A stretch of 64,000 bases of DNA from Lysobacter oculi (lineage in GTDB: Bacteria; Pseudomonadota; Gammaproteobacteria; Xanthomonadales; Xanthomonadaceae). The stretch spans positions 10,001 through 74,000 of the forward strand of contig NZ_CP029556.1 in the NCBI RefSeq assembly GCF_003293695.1, in the 5' to 3' direction. Positions 31,747 through 40,518 of the stretch are shown one piece after another (position 1 is the first letter of the stretch; each line of letters starts with the position of its first letter). Both the position numbers and the translations under genes were made by a program. The notes beneath the pieces are model-generated. The model saw only the letters and a program-made list of their open reading frames with translations, did not search any database and was not told where the DNA came from.

Positions 31747-34245
31747 TCAGAAGATGTCGTAGGACTCTTCGGCCGGCGCGGCTTCCTGATGCTCCTGCGG
31801 GCCGTAGTCGATGTAGGTCTCCATCTTGTCCAGGTCTTCGGCCTTCACCCATTCGGTGATGCCGCCGCCGCCCGGGATCAGCTGGCCGCCGGCGCTGACG
31901 CCGACCTTGACCATGCCCTGCGGCGGTTCCAGCGCGACCTGCGGCTGGTCCTTGAGCGCGGCGCGCATGTAGCTGATCCAGATCGGCAGCGCGGCCTTGC
32001 CGCCGTATTCGCGGTAGCCGAGCGACTTGAAGTCGTCGCGGCCGACCCAGACCACGGTGACGTAGGGGCCGCCGTAGCCGGCGAACCATGCATCGCGGTG
32101 GTCGTTGGTGGAACCGGTCTTGCCGCCGATGTCCTCGCGGCCGAGCGCCTTGGCGTCGGTGGCGGTGCCGCGCTTCACCACGTCGGCCATCATCGACATG
32201 ACCTGGTAGGCGACGCGTTCATCGATCGCGCGTGGGGCGACAGACGCGCCTTCGCGGGGTGCCTTGGCGGTCTGGGTCTTGCTGGTTTCGGTGGCCAGCG
32301 GCTTGGCGGGCTTGGGCTTCGCGGCCTGGGCGCCGCCCAGGTTGAAGCCGTCGACGATCTCCGGCTTGGCCGACGCGGCATTGGCCGGCGTCGCGCCCGG
32401 CGTCATGCCGCCGCAGCCCCGGCAGGCGGTCGGCGGGTTTTCCTTGAAGATGACGTTGCCGCCGGCGTCGCGCACTTCATCGATGAACCATACGTTGACC
32501 CGCGAGCCGCCATTGGCGAACACCGAATAGCCGCGCGCCACCGAGAGCGGGGTCAGCGAGGCGGTACCGAGCGACATCGACAGGTTCGGCGGCATCTCCT
32601 TCTCGTCGAAGCCGAAATGGCTGATGTAGCGGCGGGCGTAGTCGACGCCGATGGCATCGAGCAGGCGCACCGAGACCAGGTTGCGCGACTGCACCAGCGC
32701 CTCGCGCAGGCGGATCGGGCCGGCAAAACGGCCGCCGTCGTTCTGCGGGCGCCAGACCTTGCCGTTGCCCTGGCGGAACACCACCGGCGCATCCAGCACG
32801 ATCGACGCCGGGTTGAAGCCGCGCTCCATCGCCGCCGCATAGACGAAGGGCTTGAAGCTGGAACCCGGCTGGCGGCGCGCCTGGGTGGCGCGGTTGAACT
32901 TGTTGCCGGCAAAGCTGTAGCCGCCGATCAGCGCGACCAGCGCGCCGGTGTCCGGCGAGACCGACACCAGCGTCGCCTGCGCGCGCGGAATCTGGTCCAG
33001 CTTCCATTCGCCGGCCTTGTCGCCGGCGCGGATGCGCGCCACGTCGCCGCGCTTGAACAGACTGGCCGGGCTGCGGCCGGGCCAGGGCTGGCCGGCGGAG
33101 GCGGGCAGGGTCAGTCGCTGGCCATCCCCCTTCACCACCGTGGCGCTGCCGTCCTTGCCGGTCTCCAGCACCACCACCGGCATCAGGCCGGCCTGCGTGG
33201 GCATGTCGGAAAGACGCGCCGCGGCCTGGGCGTCGGTTTCGCCGCCGGCGAGGTCGAAGTGCTTCTCGACCTTGTTCCAGCCATGGCGGTGGTCATACAC
33301 CCTCAGCCCGCTGCGCACGGCCGAATCGGCGGCGGCCTGCAGCGCGGGATCGATGGTGGTGGTGACGTGGAAGCCGCTGGTCAGCGCCTTGTCGCCGTAG
33401 CGGGTGACCATTTCCTGGCGGACCATCTCGGCCACGTAGGGCGCGTAGACCTCGACCGCGCGCTCGTGCGGCGCGGCGTGCATCGGCTCGGCCTTGGCCT
33501 CGGCGGCCTGCGCCGGGCTGATCATCCCCAGCTCAACCATGCGCGGCAGGATGTAGTCGTTGCGGCGTTCCAGGTTGCGTTCGGGGTTGCTGATCGGGTT
33601 GGCGCTGGACGGGAACTTCGGCGTGCCGACCAGCGTGGTCAACTCGCCCAGGGTCAGCTGGCCCAGCTTCTTGCCGTAATAGAACTCGGCCGCCGCGGCG
33701 ATACCGTACGCGCGGTGCCCGAAGAAACTCTTGTTGAGGTAGAGCTCGAGGATCTCGTCCTTCGACATCTCCTTCTCGATCTTCCGGGCCAGCATGATCT
33801 GGGCGATCTTGGCGCTGTAATCGCGCTTCTGGCCTTCCTGGTAGAACAGCTTGGCCACCTGCATGCTGATGGTGGAGCCGCCCGGCACCCGGCGCCCGTC
33901 GGTGGTCAGGGTCAGCCAGACCGCGCGCGCGATGCCTTTAACGTCCACGCCGCCGTGGTTGTAGAAGTCGGCGTCCTCGGCCGCGACGAACGCGTCCTTG
34001 ACCTGCTTCGGCACGTCCTTGATGTCGATGGGGTAGCGCCGGCCCTCGCCGAACATCGCCATCAACTTGCCGTCCTTCGCATAGACGTAGAGCGGTTCCT
34101 GCAACGCAGTGTCCCGCAGCGTCTGCGTATCCGGCAGCTTGGCCGCGATCGAGGCATACAGGATGCCGCCCGCGATGGCGCCCAGCAGGCCGATGGCGAG
34201 GATGGCAAGGGCGCCCCAGCGGAGCACGCGACGGAATCGGGACAT
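31747..34245 (-). CDS. mrcA: penicillin-binding protein 1A
   Basis: Bifunctional peptidoglycan glycosyltransferase/transpeptidase anchored in the inner membrane. The 832-residue protein has one N-terminal membrane helix (LAILAIGLLGAIAGGILY), the GT51 domain with catalytic Glu90 in AAEDADFYNHGG and GGSTISMQVAK, an OB-like insert, and the transpeptidase with nucleophile Ser462 (GSSFKP), SRN and KTG (709-711). A Pro/Ala/Lys-rich insert with CRGCGG lies before the KTG region. ATG 34245 places the helix correctly; the upstream open frame is not coding. Divergent from pilM, as in Pseudomonas and Xanthomonas. Confidence 0.95.
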   Translation of the reverse strand: MSRFRRVLRWGALAILAIGLLGAIAGGILYASIAAKLPDTQTLRDTALQEPLYVYAKDGKLMAMFGEGRRYPIDIKDVPKQVKDAFVAAEDADFYNHGGVDVKGIARAVWLTLTTDGRRVPGGSTISMQVAKLFYQEGQKRDYSAKIAQIMLARKIEKEMSKDEILELYLNKSFFGHRAYGIAAAAEFYYGKKLGQLTLGELTTLVGTPKFPSSANPISNPERNLERRNDYILPRMVELGMISPAQAAEAKAEPMHAAPHERAVEVYAPYVAEMVRQEMVTRYGDKALTSGFHVTTTIDPALQAAADSAVRSGLRVYDHRHGWNKVEKHFDLAGGETDAQAAARLSDMPTQAGLMPVVVLETGKDGSATVVKGDGQRLTLPASAGQPWPGRSPASLFKRGDVARIRAGDKAGEWKLDQIPRAQATLVSVSPDTGALVALIGGYSFAGNKFNRATQARRQPGSSFKPFVYAAAMERGFNPASIVLDAPVVFRQGNGKVWRPQNDGGRFAGPIRLREALVQSRNLVSVRLLDAIGVDYARRYISHFGFDEKEMPPNLSMSLGTASLTPLSVARGYSVFANGGSRVNVWFIDEVRDAGGNVIFKENPPTACRGCGGMTPGATPANAASAKPEIVDGFNLGGAQAAKPKPAKPLATETSKTQTAKAPREGASVAPRAIDERVAYQVMSMMADVVKRGTATDAKALGREDIGGKTGSTNDHRDAWFAGYGGPYVTVVWVGRDDFKSLGYREYGGKAALPIWISYMRAALKDQPQVALEPPQGMVKVGVSAGGQLIPGGGGITEWVKAEDLDKMETYIDYGPQEHQEAAPAEESYDIF

Positions 34246-34280
34246 GGAAACGGTTCCACCCAACCAGATGACAGTCGGCC

Positions 34281-34286
34281 AGTATA
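34281..34286 (-). promoter_or_regulatory. probable -10 element for mrcA
   Basis: TATACT on the minus strand, 35 nt before the mrcA start. No good -35 hexamer is visible. The pil promoter in the same 200-bp divergent region could not be identified. Confidence 0.4.
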
Positions 34287-34447
34287 GGGGCGGTGTCCGG
34301 AAATCCGCTGCCGTACACACTTTCGATACTTGGTAAGAATGCCGTGGAACCAATTGATTTGGCTTGGGGTATTGTGTGCCCGTGAAAACTCCGTTATGAA
34401 TGGCGCGGGAATTCGGACCCGCCGCGCGGGTCCAATGGGGAGGAAGT

Positions 34448-35506
34448 GTGAGATTCGTCAGGAATAGCCCGACGGCGCTGATCGGCGTCGACATCAGTTC
34501 GACTGCGGTCAAGCTGCTGCAGCTGTCGCGGACCGGTGACCGGTACCGCGTCGAGCACTATGCGGTCGAACCGCTCCCGCCCAATGCGGTGGTCGAGAAG
34601 AACGTGGTCGAGATCGACCAGGTCGCCGACGCCATCCGCCGCGCCGTGGATCGTTCGGGCGCCAAGACCCGGACCGCCGCCGCCGCGGTGGCCGGTTCCT
34701 CGGTCATCACCAAGCTCATCCCGATGCCGTCCGACCTCAGCGAGGACGAACTGGAAGCGCAGGTCGAGCTGGAAGCCGCCAACTACATCCCGTACCCGAT
34801 CGACGAAGTGAACATCGACTTCAACTCGGTCGGCCCGATGCCCGGCGCGCCGGAGATGCAGCAGATCCTGCTGGTCGCCGCGCGTTCGGAAGACGTAGGC
34901 GCGCGCCAGTCCGCGCTCGAGATCGCCGGCCTGAAGGCGCAGGTGATGGATGTCGAAGCCTTCGCCATCGAAAACGCCTTCGCGCTGATGCGGCCTTCGC
35001 TCAACATCGCGCCGGGTGGCCTGGTGGCCTTGGTGGATGTCGGTGCGTCGATGACGACGCTCAACATCCTCCGCGACGGCCGCAGCCTGTACGCCCGCGA
35101 GCAGGTCTTCGGTGGTCGCCAGCTGACCGAGGAAATCATGCGCCGCTACGGCCTGACCTGGGAGGAAGCCGGTCGCGCCAAGCGTCTGGGCGGCCTGCCG
35201 GAGAGCTACGAGAACGAAGTCCTCGAGCCGTTCCGCGAAACGCTGGCCCAGCAGGTCAGCCGCCTGCTGCAGTTCTACTACGCCAGCAGCGAATACAACC
35301 GCGTCGACCAGATCGTGTTGTCGGGTGGCTGCGCGTCGATCCCGGGCATCGCCCAGCAGGTCGAGGAGCAGCTCGGCGTCTCCACCGTCGTCGCCAACCC
35401 GCTTTCGCAGATGACGCTCGGCCCGCGCGTGCAGGCGCAGGCGCTGGCGCAGGACGCCCCGGCCCTGATGATCGCGTGCGGCCTGGCACTGAGGAGCTTC
35501 GACTGA
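34448..35506 (+). CDS. pilM: type IV pilus assembly protein PilM
   Basis: Actin-like cytoplasmic ATPase-fold protein of the pilus alignment complex; it binds the N terminus of PilN. The 352-residue protein opens with the actin-type phosphate loop ALIGVDISSTAVKLLQLS and has VALVDVGASMTTLNILRDG and VLSGGCASIPGIAQQ. The GTG at 34448 follows GGGGAGGAA at good spacing and gives the normal length; an ATG at 34400 has no ribosome binding site. First gene of pilMNOPQ; its stop overlaps the pilN start (TGATG). Confidence 0.96.
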   Translation: MRFVRNSPTALIGVDISSTAVKLLQLSRTGDRYRVEHYAVEPLPPNAVVEKNVVEIDQVADAIRRAVDRSGAKTRTAAAAVAGSSVITKLIPMPSDLSEDELEAQVELEAANYIPYPIDEVNIDFNSVGPMPGAPEMQQILLVAARSEDVGARQSALEIAGLKAQVMDVEAFAIENAFALMRPSLNIAPGGLVALVDVGASMTTLNILRDGRSLYAREQVFGGRQLTEEIMRRYGLTWEEAGRAKRLGGLPESYENEVLEPFRETLAQQVSRLLQFYYASSEYNRVDQIVLSGGCASIPGIAQQVEEQLGVSTVVANPLSQMTLGPRVQAQALAQDAPALMIACGLALRSFD

Positions 35507-36297
35507 TGGTCCGGATCAACCTACTCCCGTGGCGCGAGGCGCGCCGCAAGCAGCGCCAGCAGGAGTTCTACCTGATGATGGGCGCGGCGGTGGGCGCTGG
35601 CCTGCTGGTCTCGCTGCTCATCTGGAGCTACCTCAACGGCCAGATCTCCGGCCAGCAGGATCGCAATGCGTACCTGGAAGGCGAGATCAAGAAGGTCGAG
35701 GCGCAGATCTCCGACATCAAGCAGCTCAAGGACAAGCACCAGGCGCTGCTCGCGCGCAAGGAAGTCATCGAGAAGCTGCAGGGTGACCGCTACAAGATGG
35801 TCCACCTGTTCGACTCGCTGATGCGCACCGTGCCGGATGGCCTGGTGCTGACCGGCCTCAAGCAGGACGGTGAGCAGATGACCCTGATGGGCCGGGCGCA
35901 GTCCAACGCCCGCGTTGCCAGCTACATGCGCAACCTCGAGAGCGCCGGCTGGATGAAGAGCCCGCAGGTCACGGTCATCGAAGCGACCCAGCCGCAGGGT
36001 GCCGCGGCTTCGCCGGCACCGGCGGGTGCGGGCGCGTTGCCGGCCGGCAGTGCCGCATCGCTGCTGCCCTACATGTTCACGATGACGGTGACCCTGGCCA
36101 ACCCCAACGAACCGCGTGACCCCAACGCGCCGCCGACGCCGGACCCGATCCCGGTGCAGGCACCGGCGCCCGCGGCGCAGCCGGCCATTGCGCCGGTGAC
36201 GCCGGCCCCGGCCGCGCAGTCTGCTGCAGGTGCCACGCCCGCTTCGCAACCTGCCGAGACCCAGCAGGCACCGGTTGAAACGAAGGAGGGCAAGTAA
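35506..36297 (+). CDS. pilN: type IV pilus assembly protein PilN
   Basis: Inner-membrane protein that pairs with PilO and carries the PilM-binding motif RINLLPWREARRK at its N terminus. One membrane helix (MGAAVGAGLLVSLLIWSYL) is followed by a coiled coil and a periplasmic ferredoxin-like domain. The 263 residues are more than usual (about 200) because of a long C-terminal Pro/Ala/Gln-rich tail from about residue 215 (PTPDPIPVQAPAPAAQPAIA region), presumably disordered in the periplasm. Start 35506 shares a base with the pilM stop. Confidence 0.94.
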   Translation: MVRINLLPWREARRKQRQQEFYLMMGAAVGAGLLVSLLIWSYLNGQISGQQDRNAYLEGEIKKVEAQISDIKQLKDKHQALLARKEVIEKLQGDRYKMVHLFDSLMRTVPDGLVLTGLKQDGEQMTLMGRAQSNARVASYMRNLESAGWMKSPQVTVIEATQPQGAAASPAPAGAGALPAGSAASLLPYMFTMTVTLANPNEPRDPNAPPTPDPIPVQAPAPAAQPAIAPVTPAPAAQSAAGATPASQPAETQQAPVETKEGK

Positions 36298-36950
36298 TGG
36301 CCGCCCGCAAGAAACTTGACATCAACAACATCGGCAGCTGGCCGCGCAACATGCAGCTGGTCGCCGCCGGTGTGGTCGCGGTGTTCATCCTCCTGCTCGC
36401 CTACCTGCTGATGTTCCGTGGCAAGAAGGAAGAGCTGACCGGCCTTGAGGCACAGGAAGCCACCCTCCGCCAGACCTTCGAGGACAAGCAGGGTCAGGCC
36501 GCCAACCTCGAGCCGCTGCGCAAGCAGCTGGCGCAGATGGAGCAGGAGCTGCAGCAGATGCTCCGCCAGCTGCCCAGCAAGACCGAAATGCCCGACCTCA
36601 TCGTCGACATCTCGCAGACTGCGCTGGCTTCGGGCATCCGCAACGAACTGTTCCAGCCGCAGCCCGAGACCACCCAGGAGTTCTACGCCGAACAGCCGAT
36701 CCAGATCCGCATGGTCGGCAACTACCACCAGTTCGGTGCCTTCATGAGTGGCGTGGCTTCGCTGCCGCGCGTCGTCATCATGACCATGCACAACATCGAG
36801 CTGACGCCGAAAGACAAGTCCGGCAGCCTGGTGATGCAGGGCACCATCAAGACCTACCGCTACCTCGACGAGAACGATCCGGCCGACAAGGCGGCACTCG
36901 ACAAGGTGGCGGCCGATGAGAAGGCCAAGCAGGCGGAGGCGAAGAAGTGA
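36297..36950 (+). CDS. pilO: type IV pilus assembly protein PilO
   Basis: A 217-residue inner-membrane partner of PilN. One membrane helix (VAAGVVAVFILLLAYLLMF), a coiled coil (KQLAQMEQELQQMLRQLPSK) and a periplasmic ferredoxin-like domain (IRMVGNYHQFGAFMSGVASLPRVV). The start shares a base with the pilN stop (TAATG) and its end overlaps pilP by 4 nt. Confidence 0.95.
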   Translation: MAARKKLDINNIGSWPRNMQLVAAGVVAVFILLLAYLLMFRGKKEELTGLEAQEATLRQTFEDKQGQAANLEPLRKQLAQMEQELQQMLRQLPSKTEMPDLIVDISQTALASGIRNELFQPQPETTQEFYAEQPIQIRMVGNYHQFGAFMSGVASLPRVVIMTMHNIELTPKDKSGSLVMQGTIKTYRYLDENDPADKAALDKVAADEKAKQAEAKK

Positions 36951-37483
36951 TCAAGTCCCCTGTCATCAGCCGTGTGGGCCTGGCCGTCGCGCTGGCGCTG
37001 TCCGCCGTGGCCTGCACCCGCACCATCACCGACACGCCCGGCGACGCGCCGAACCTCGAGGAATGGGTGGCGCAGGTTCGCGCCCGCCCGGCCCCGCCGC
37101 TCGACCCGATCCCGGTGCTCAAGCCGTTCGAGTCCTTCCAGTTCGACGGACGCGGGTTCCGTGACCCGTTCGACGTGCAGGCGGTCGAGAACAACAGTGG
37201 CGGCATGCGTCCGGATTCGAACCGCCGCCGCCAGCCGCTGGAAGCTTTCCCGCTCGACGCGCTCGACATGGTCGGCACGCTCGGCAAGGGTGGCGGAATG
37301 GTGGGTTTGGTGATGGCGCCGGACAAGGTGACCTACCGCGTGCGACCCGGCACTTACCTCGGGCAGAGCGACGGCCGCGTTGTCGCCGTCCACGAAGACC
37401 ATATCGAACTGATCGAGCTGGTGCCCGATGGCGCCGGTGGCTGGCTGGAACGTCCGGCCACGATCACGCTGGAGAATCAATGA
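36947..37483 (+). CDS. pilP: type IV pilus lipoprotein PilP
   Basis: A 178-residue inner-membrane lipoprotein linking PilN/PilO to the secretin PilQ. It has a lipobox LSAVAC with Cys24, the disordered segment with the conserved FRDPF motif (GFRDPFDVQA) and a beta domain (DMVGTLGKGGGMVGLVMAPDK, VHEDHIELIELV). The start codon is GTG in a GTGA overlap with the pilO stop. Confidence 0.95.
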   Translation: MIKSPVISRVGLAVALALSAVACTRTITDTPGDAPNLEEWVAQVRARPAPPLDPIPVLKPFESFQFDGRGFRDPFDVQAVENNSGGMRPDSNRRRQPLEAFPLDALDMVGTLGKGGGMVGLVMAPDKVTYRVRPGTYLGQSDGRVVAVHEDHIELIELVPDGAGGWLERPATITLENQ

Positions 37484-39348
37484 TGAGGGGTATCAGCATG
37501 CAGTCGTCCACGATCCGCCGCACGGGCCCGGTGCTGCTCGCAGGCCTGATTTTCGGGATGTGCGCGGTGAACGTGCACGCCGCGCCCCAGCAGGCCACGG
37601 CAGGCATCCAGCCGGTGGCGACCACGCAGCCTGCGTCGGCCGTCACCAACATCGACTTCAAGCGCAGCGAGGGCGGCGGTGGCAAGTTGACCGTCACCTT
37701 CAGCGGCGAGGGCGCAGCGCCCGACCTGCGCAACCAGGGCGGCAACGTCGTGGTTGACCTGGGTCGCGCGGCCATACCGTCGGCGCTGGCGCGCAGCCTC
37801 AACGTCACCGATTTCGCAACGCCGGTGCAGAACATCGACTCGCGTGGCAACCAGATCACGCTGGCGACCAACGGCGCATTCGAATCGATGGCCTACCAGC
37901 GCGGTCGCGAGTACATCGTCGAAATCACGCCGCGCGCCAAGCAGGTCGCGCAGGGCGGCCTGGCCTCCACCATCGCCGGTTCGGCGCAGGCGGCTGCCAC
38001 GAACGCCGACCGTCGCGTGTATCGCGGCCGTCCGGTCAACTTCAACTTCCAGGACGTGCCGGTGCGCACCGTGCTGCAGCTGATCGCCGAGGAGTCGGGC
38101 CTCAACATCGTGGCCTCCGACACCGTGGCCGGCAACGTCACGCTGCGTCTGGTCAACGTGCCGTGGGATCAGGCGCTCGACATCATTCTGCAGTCGAAGG
38201 GCCTGGACAAGCGCCGCAGCGGCAGCGTGATATGGGTGGCTCCGCAGTCCGAGATCGCCAAGTTCGAACAGGACAAGGAAGACGCCCGCATCGCCCTGGA
38301 AAACCGCCAGGAGATGGAAACCGAGTACTTCCGCATCAACTATCACAGCGCTGCAGCGATCTTCAAGGCGCTGACCGAGGCGAAGGGCATCGGTGGCGCG
38401 AACGGCAGCCAGGGTGGTGGCCAGAACCAGCAGGGCGCAACGGAGAACGGCTTCCTGTCGCCGCGCGGCCGCATCGTCGCCGACGAACGCACCAACACCT
38501 TGATGATCAGCGACATCCCGAAGAAGGTCGAGGCGATGCGTCAGCTGATCAACGAAATCGACCGCCCGGTCGACCAGGTGGTCATCGAGTCGCGCATCGT
38601 CATCGCCACCGAGACCTTCGCACGTGACCTGGGCGCCCGCTTCGGCGTGAGTGGCAAGACCGATCGCACGAATGGTCGCCACATCGTCAGCGGTGACCTG
38701 AGCGGCAATACGGGTGCGGGTACCCCTCGCAACCTCGTGTTCAATCTGCCGGCGGCCCCGGTATCCGGCATCAGCGCCGCAGGTCTCGCGTATACGCTGC
38801 TCGGTGCCAACTTCAATCTGGACATGGAACTGTCGGCCATGCAGGAGCAGCAGCGCGGCGAAGTGCTGTCCAATCCGCGCATCCTGACCACCAACCAGCG
38901 TGAATCGGTGATCCAGCAGGGCAAGGAAGTGGGCTATGTGACGGTCACGGCTTCCGCCAACGGCATGGTGACCCCGACCGTCGCGTTCAAGGACGTGCTG
39001 CTTGAGCTGCGCGTCACCCCGACCATCACCAATGACGACCGTGTGTTCCTCAACATGAAGGTCAGCAAGAACGAACTCGACAGCTGGCTCAACACCTCGA
39101 TCGGCCAGGTGCCGATCATCGCCAAGCGCCAGATCGACACGGCCGCGCTGATCGACAACGGACAGACCGTGGTGATCGGTGGCGTCTACGAGTTCAAGGA
39201 TCAGGACGCGGTTCGCAAGGTGCCGTTCCTGGGCGACCTGCCGATCGTCGGCAACTTCTTCCGCAACAAGAGCCGCAACAAGGAAAAGCTCGAATTGCTG
39301 ATCTTCATGACGCCGCGCATCCTGCGGGTGCAGCAGCGGATGCACTGA
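37480..39348 (+). CDS. pilQ: type IV pilus secretin PilQ
   Basis: Outer-membrane channel through which the pilus exits. The 622-residue precursor has a signal peptide ending VNVHAAP, a single AMIN domain (IDFKRSEGGGGKLTVTFSGE), an STN/N0 domain (FNFQDVPVRTVLQLIAEESG), an N1 domain, a Gln/Gly/Asn-rich loop (GSQGGGQNQQGATENGF) and the secretin core with VNVxQ-type segments and VVIGGVYEFKDQDAVRKVPFLG cut to its core VVIGGVYE. Many PilQ proteins have two AMIN domains; here I see one. The ATG overlaps the pilP stop by 4 nt. A terminator follows. Confidence 0.95.
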   Translation: MMRGISMQSSTIRRTGPVLLAGLIFGMCAVNVHAAPQQATAGIQPVATTQPASAVTNIDFKRSEGGGGKLTVTFSGEGAAPDLRNQGGNVVVDLGRAAIPSALARSLNVTDFATPVQNIDSRGNQITLATNGAFESMAYQRGREYIVEITPRAKQVAQGGLASTIAGSAQAAATNADRRVYRGRPVNFNFQDVPVRTVLQLIAEESGLNIVASDTVAGNVTLRLVNVPWDQALDIILQSKGLDKRRSGSVIWVAPQSEIAKFEQDKEDARIALENRQEMETEYFRINYHSAAAIFKALTEAKGIGGANGSQGGGQNQQGATENGFLSPRGRIVADERTNTLMISDIPKKVEAMRQLINEIDRPVDQVVIESRIVIATETFARDLGARFGVSGKTDRTNGRHIVSGDLSGNTGAGTPRNLVFNLPAAPVSGISAAGLAYTLLGANFNLDMELSAMQEQQRGEVLSNPRILTTNQRESVIQQGKEVGYVTVTASANGMVTPTVAFKDVLLELRVTPTITNDDRVFLNMKVSKNELDSWLNTSIGQVPIIAKRQIDTAALIDNGQTVVIGGVYEFKDQDAVRKVPFLGDLPIVGNFFRNKSRNKEKLELLIFMTPRILRVQQRMH

Positions 39349-39365
39349 TCGAAAAGAGTGACGAA

Positions 39366-39391
39366 GACGGGGCCGCAAGGTCCCGTTTTCA
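39366..39391 (+). terminator. terminator after pilQ
   Basis: ACGGGGCC (39367-39374) and GGTCCCGT (39379-39386) pair over 8 bp with one G-U, GCAA loop, then TTTC. Confidence 0.65.
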
Positions 39392-39489
39392 TTTGGGTGA
39401 AGACATTCCGCTGAACGGGTGTCGGCGGCGAGATTGAACCCCGCGCACTGAAAGTGGTCAGATGGCCGTTCCCCCACCAAGGCCATGCC

Positions 39490-40515
39490 ATGGAACCGCT
39501 GTCACCGCCCCCTTTGCCCGAACGGATTGACGCGCCTGCCACCGGCCCGCTGCACGGGGCGTTCAAGGCACTGCAGGCCGCGCTCTCCACTGAAATCGTC
39601 GGTCAGGCGCTGCTGATCGAGCGGCTGCTGATCGCGCTGCTGGCCGATGGGCACCTGCTGGTGGAAGGGGCGCCCGGGCTGGCCAAGACCACCGCCATCC
39701 GCGCGCTGGCCGCCCGGGTCGAGGCCGAATTCGCCCGCGTCCAGTTCACCCCCGACCTGCTGCCGGCGGATCTGACCGGCACCGAGATCTGGCGGGCGCA
39801 GGAGTCGCGCTTCGAGTTCCAGCCGGGTCCGATCTTCCACTCCCTGCTGCTGGCCGACGAAATCAACCGTGCACCGGCCAAGGTGCAGTCGGCGCTGTTG
39901 GAGGCGATGGCCGAGCGCCAGGTCACCGTCGGTCGCCACACCTATGCATTGCCGCGCCTGTTCCTGGTGATGGCGACGCAGAACCCGATCGAGCAGGAAG
40001 GCACCTTCCCGCTGCCCGAAGCGCAACTCGACCGCTTCCTCATGCACGTGCGCATCGGTTATCCCGATGCCGCCAGCGAGACCGAAATCCTCCGCCTCAA
40101 CCGAGAGCAGGCCTTGGCGAGCAACGCCGACCGCGCGCCCATCGAGCACATCCGCATTCCACAGGCCGATGTGCTGGCCGCCCGACGCGCCGTGCTCGAC
40201 CTGCACATGGCGCCAGCGCTGGAGCGTTACCTGGTGGAGATCGTGCTGGCCACGCGCGACGCCAGCCGCTATGACCCGCAACTGGCGCGACGCATCGCCT
40301 GGGGCGCGAGCCCGCGCGGGTCGATCGCACTGGAGCGTTGCGCCCGTGCGCGCGCATGGCTGGCTGGCCGCGATTTCGTCACCCCCGACGACATCCGTGC
40401 GGTCGCGCCGGATGTGCTGCGTCACCGCGTGCTGCCGAGTTTCGAGGCCAGTGCGGAAGGCTGGGATGGCGAACGCCTGGTGCAGGACGTGCTGGCGAAG
40501 GTGCCGCACCCGTAA
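39490..40515 (+). CDS. MoxR-family AAA+ ATPase
   Basis: A 341-residue MoxR ATPase, presumed chaperone for the VWA proteins encoded downstream. Walker A is GAPGLAKT, Walker B LLLADEINRAP, sensor 1 ATQNPIEQEGTFPLPEAQLDRF, shortened here to ATQNPIEQEGTFPLPEAQ, and the lid domain ends DDIRAVAPDVLRHRVL. ATG 39490 (MEPLSPP) gives the family length. It heads the operon moxR-DUF58-DUF4381-batA-batB-batD, in which every following gene overlaps or nearly touches. Confidence 0.94.
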   Translation: MEPLSPPPLPERIDAPATGPLHGAFKALQAALSTEIVGQALLIERLLIALLADGHLLVEGAPGLAKTTAIRALAARVEAEFARVQFTPDLLPADLTGTEIWRAQESRFEFQPGPIFHSLLLADEINRAPAKVQSALLEAMAERQVTVGRHTYALPRLFLVMATQNPIEQEGTFPLPEAQLDRFLMHVRIGYPDAASETEILRLNREQALASNADRAPIEHIRIPQADVLAARRAVLDLHMAPALERYLVEIVLATRDASRYDPQLARRIAWGASPRGSIALERCARARAWLAGRDFVTPDDIRAVAPDVLRHRVLPSFEASAEGWDGERLVQDVLAKVPHP

Positions 40516-40518
40516 GCC

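Noticed and set aside
34354..34375. Sigma-54 or sigma-70 promoter for pilM (TTGATT, TGGC, TATTGT)
   Set aside because: Neither the sigma-70 spacing (10 bp) nor the sigma-54 GG-N10-GC spacing is met.
37477..39486. Minus-strand open frame of 669 codons opposite pilQ
   Set aside because: Antisense shadow of an intact secretin gene.
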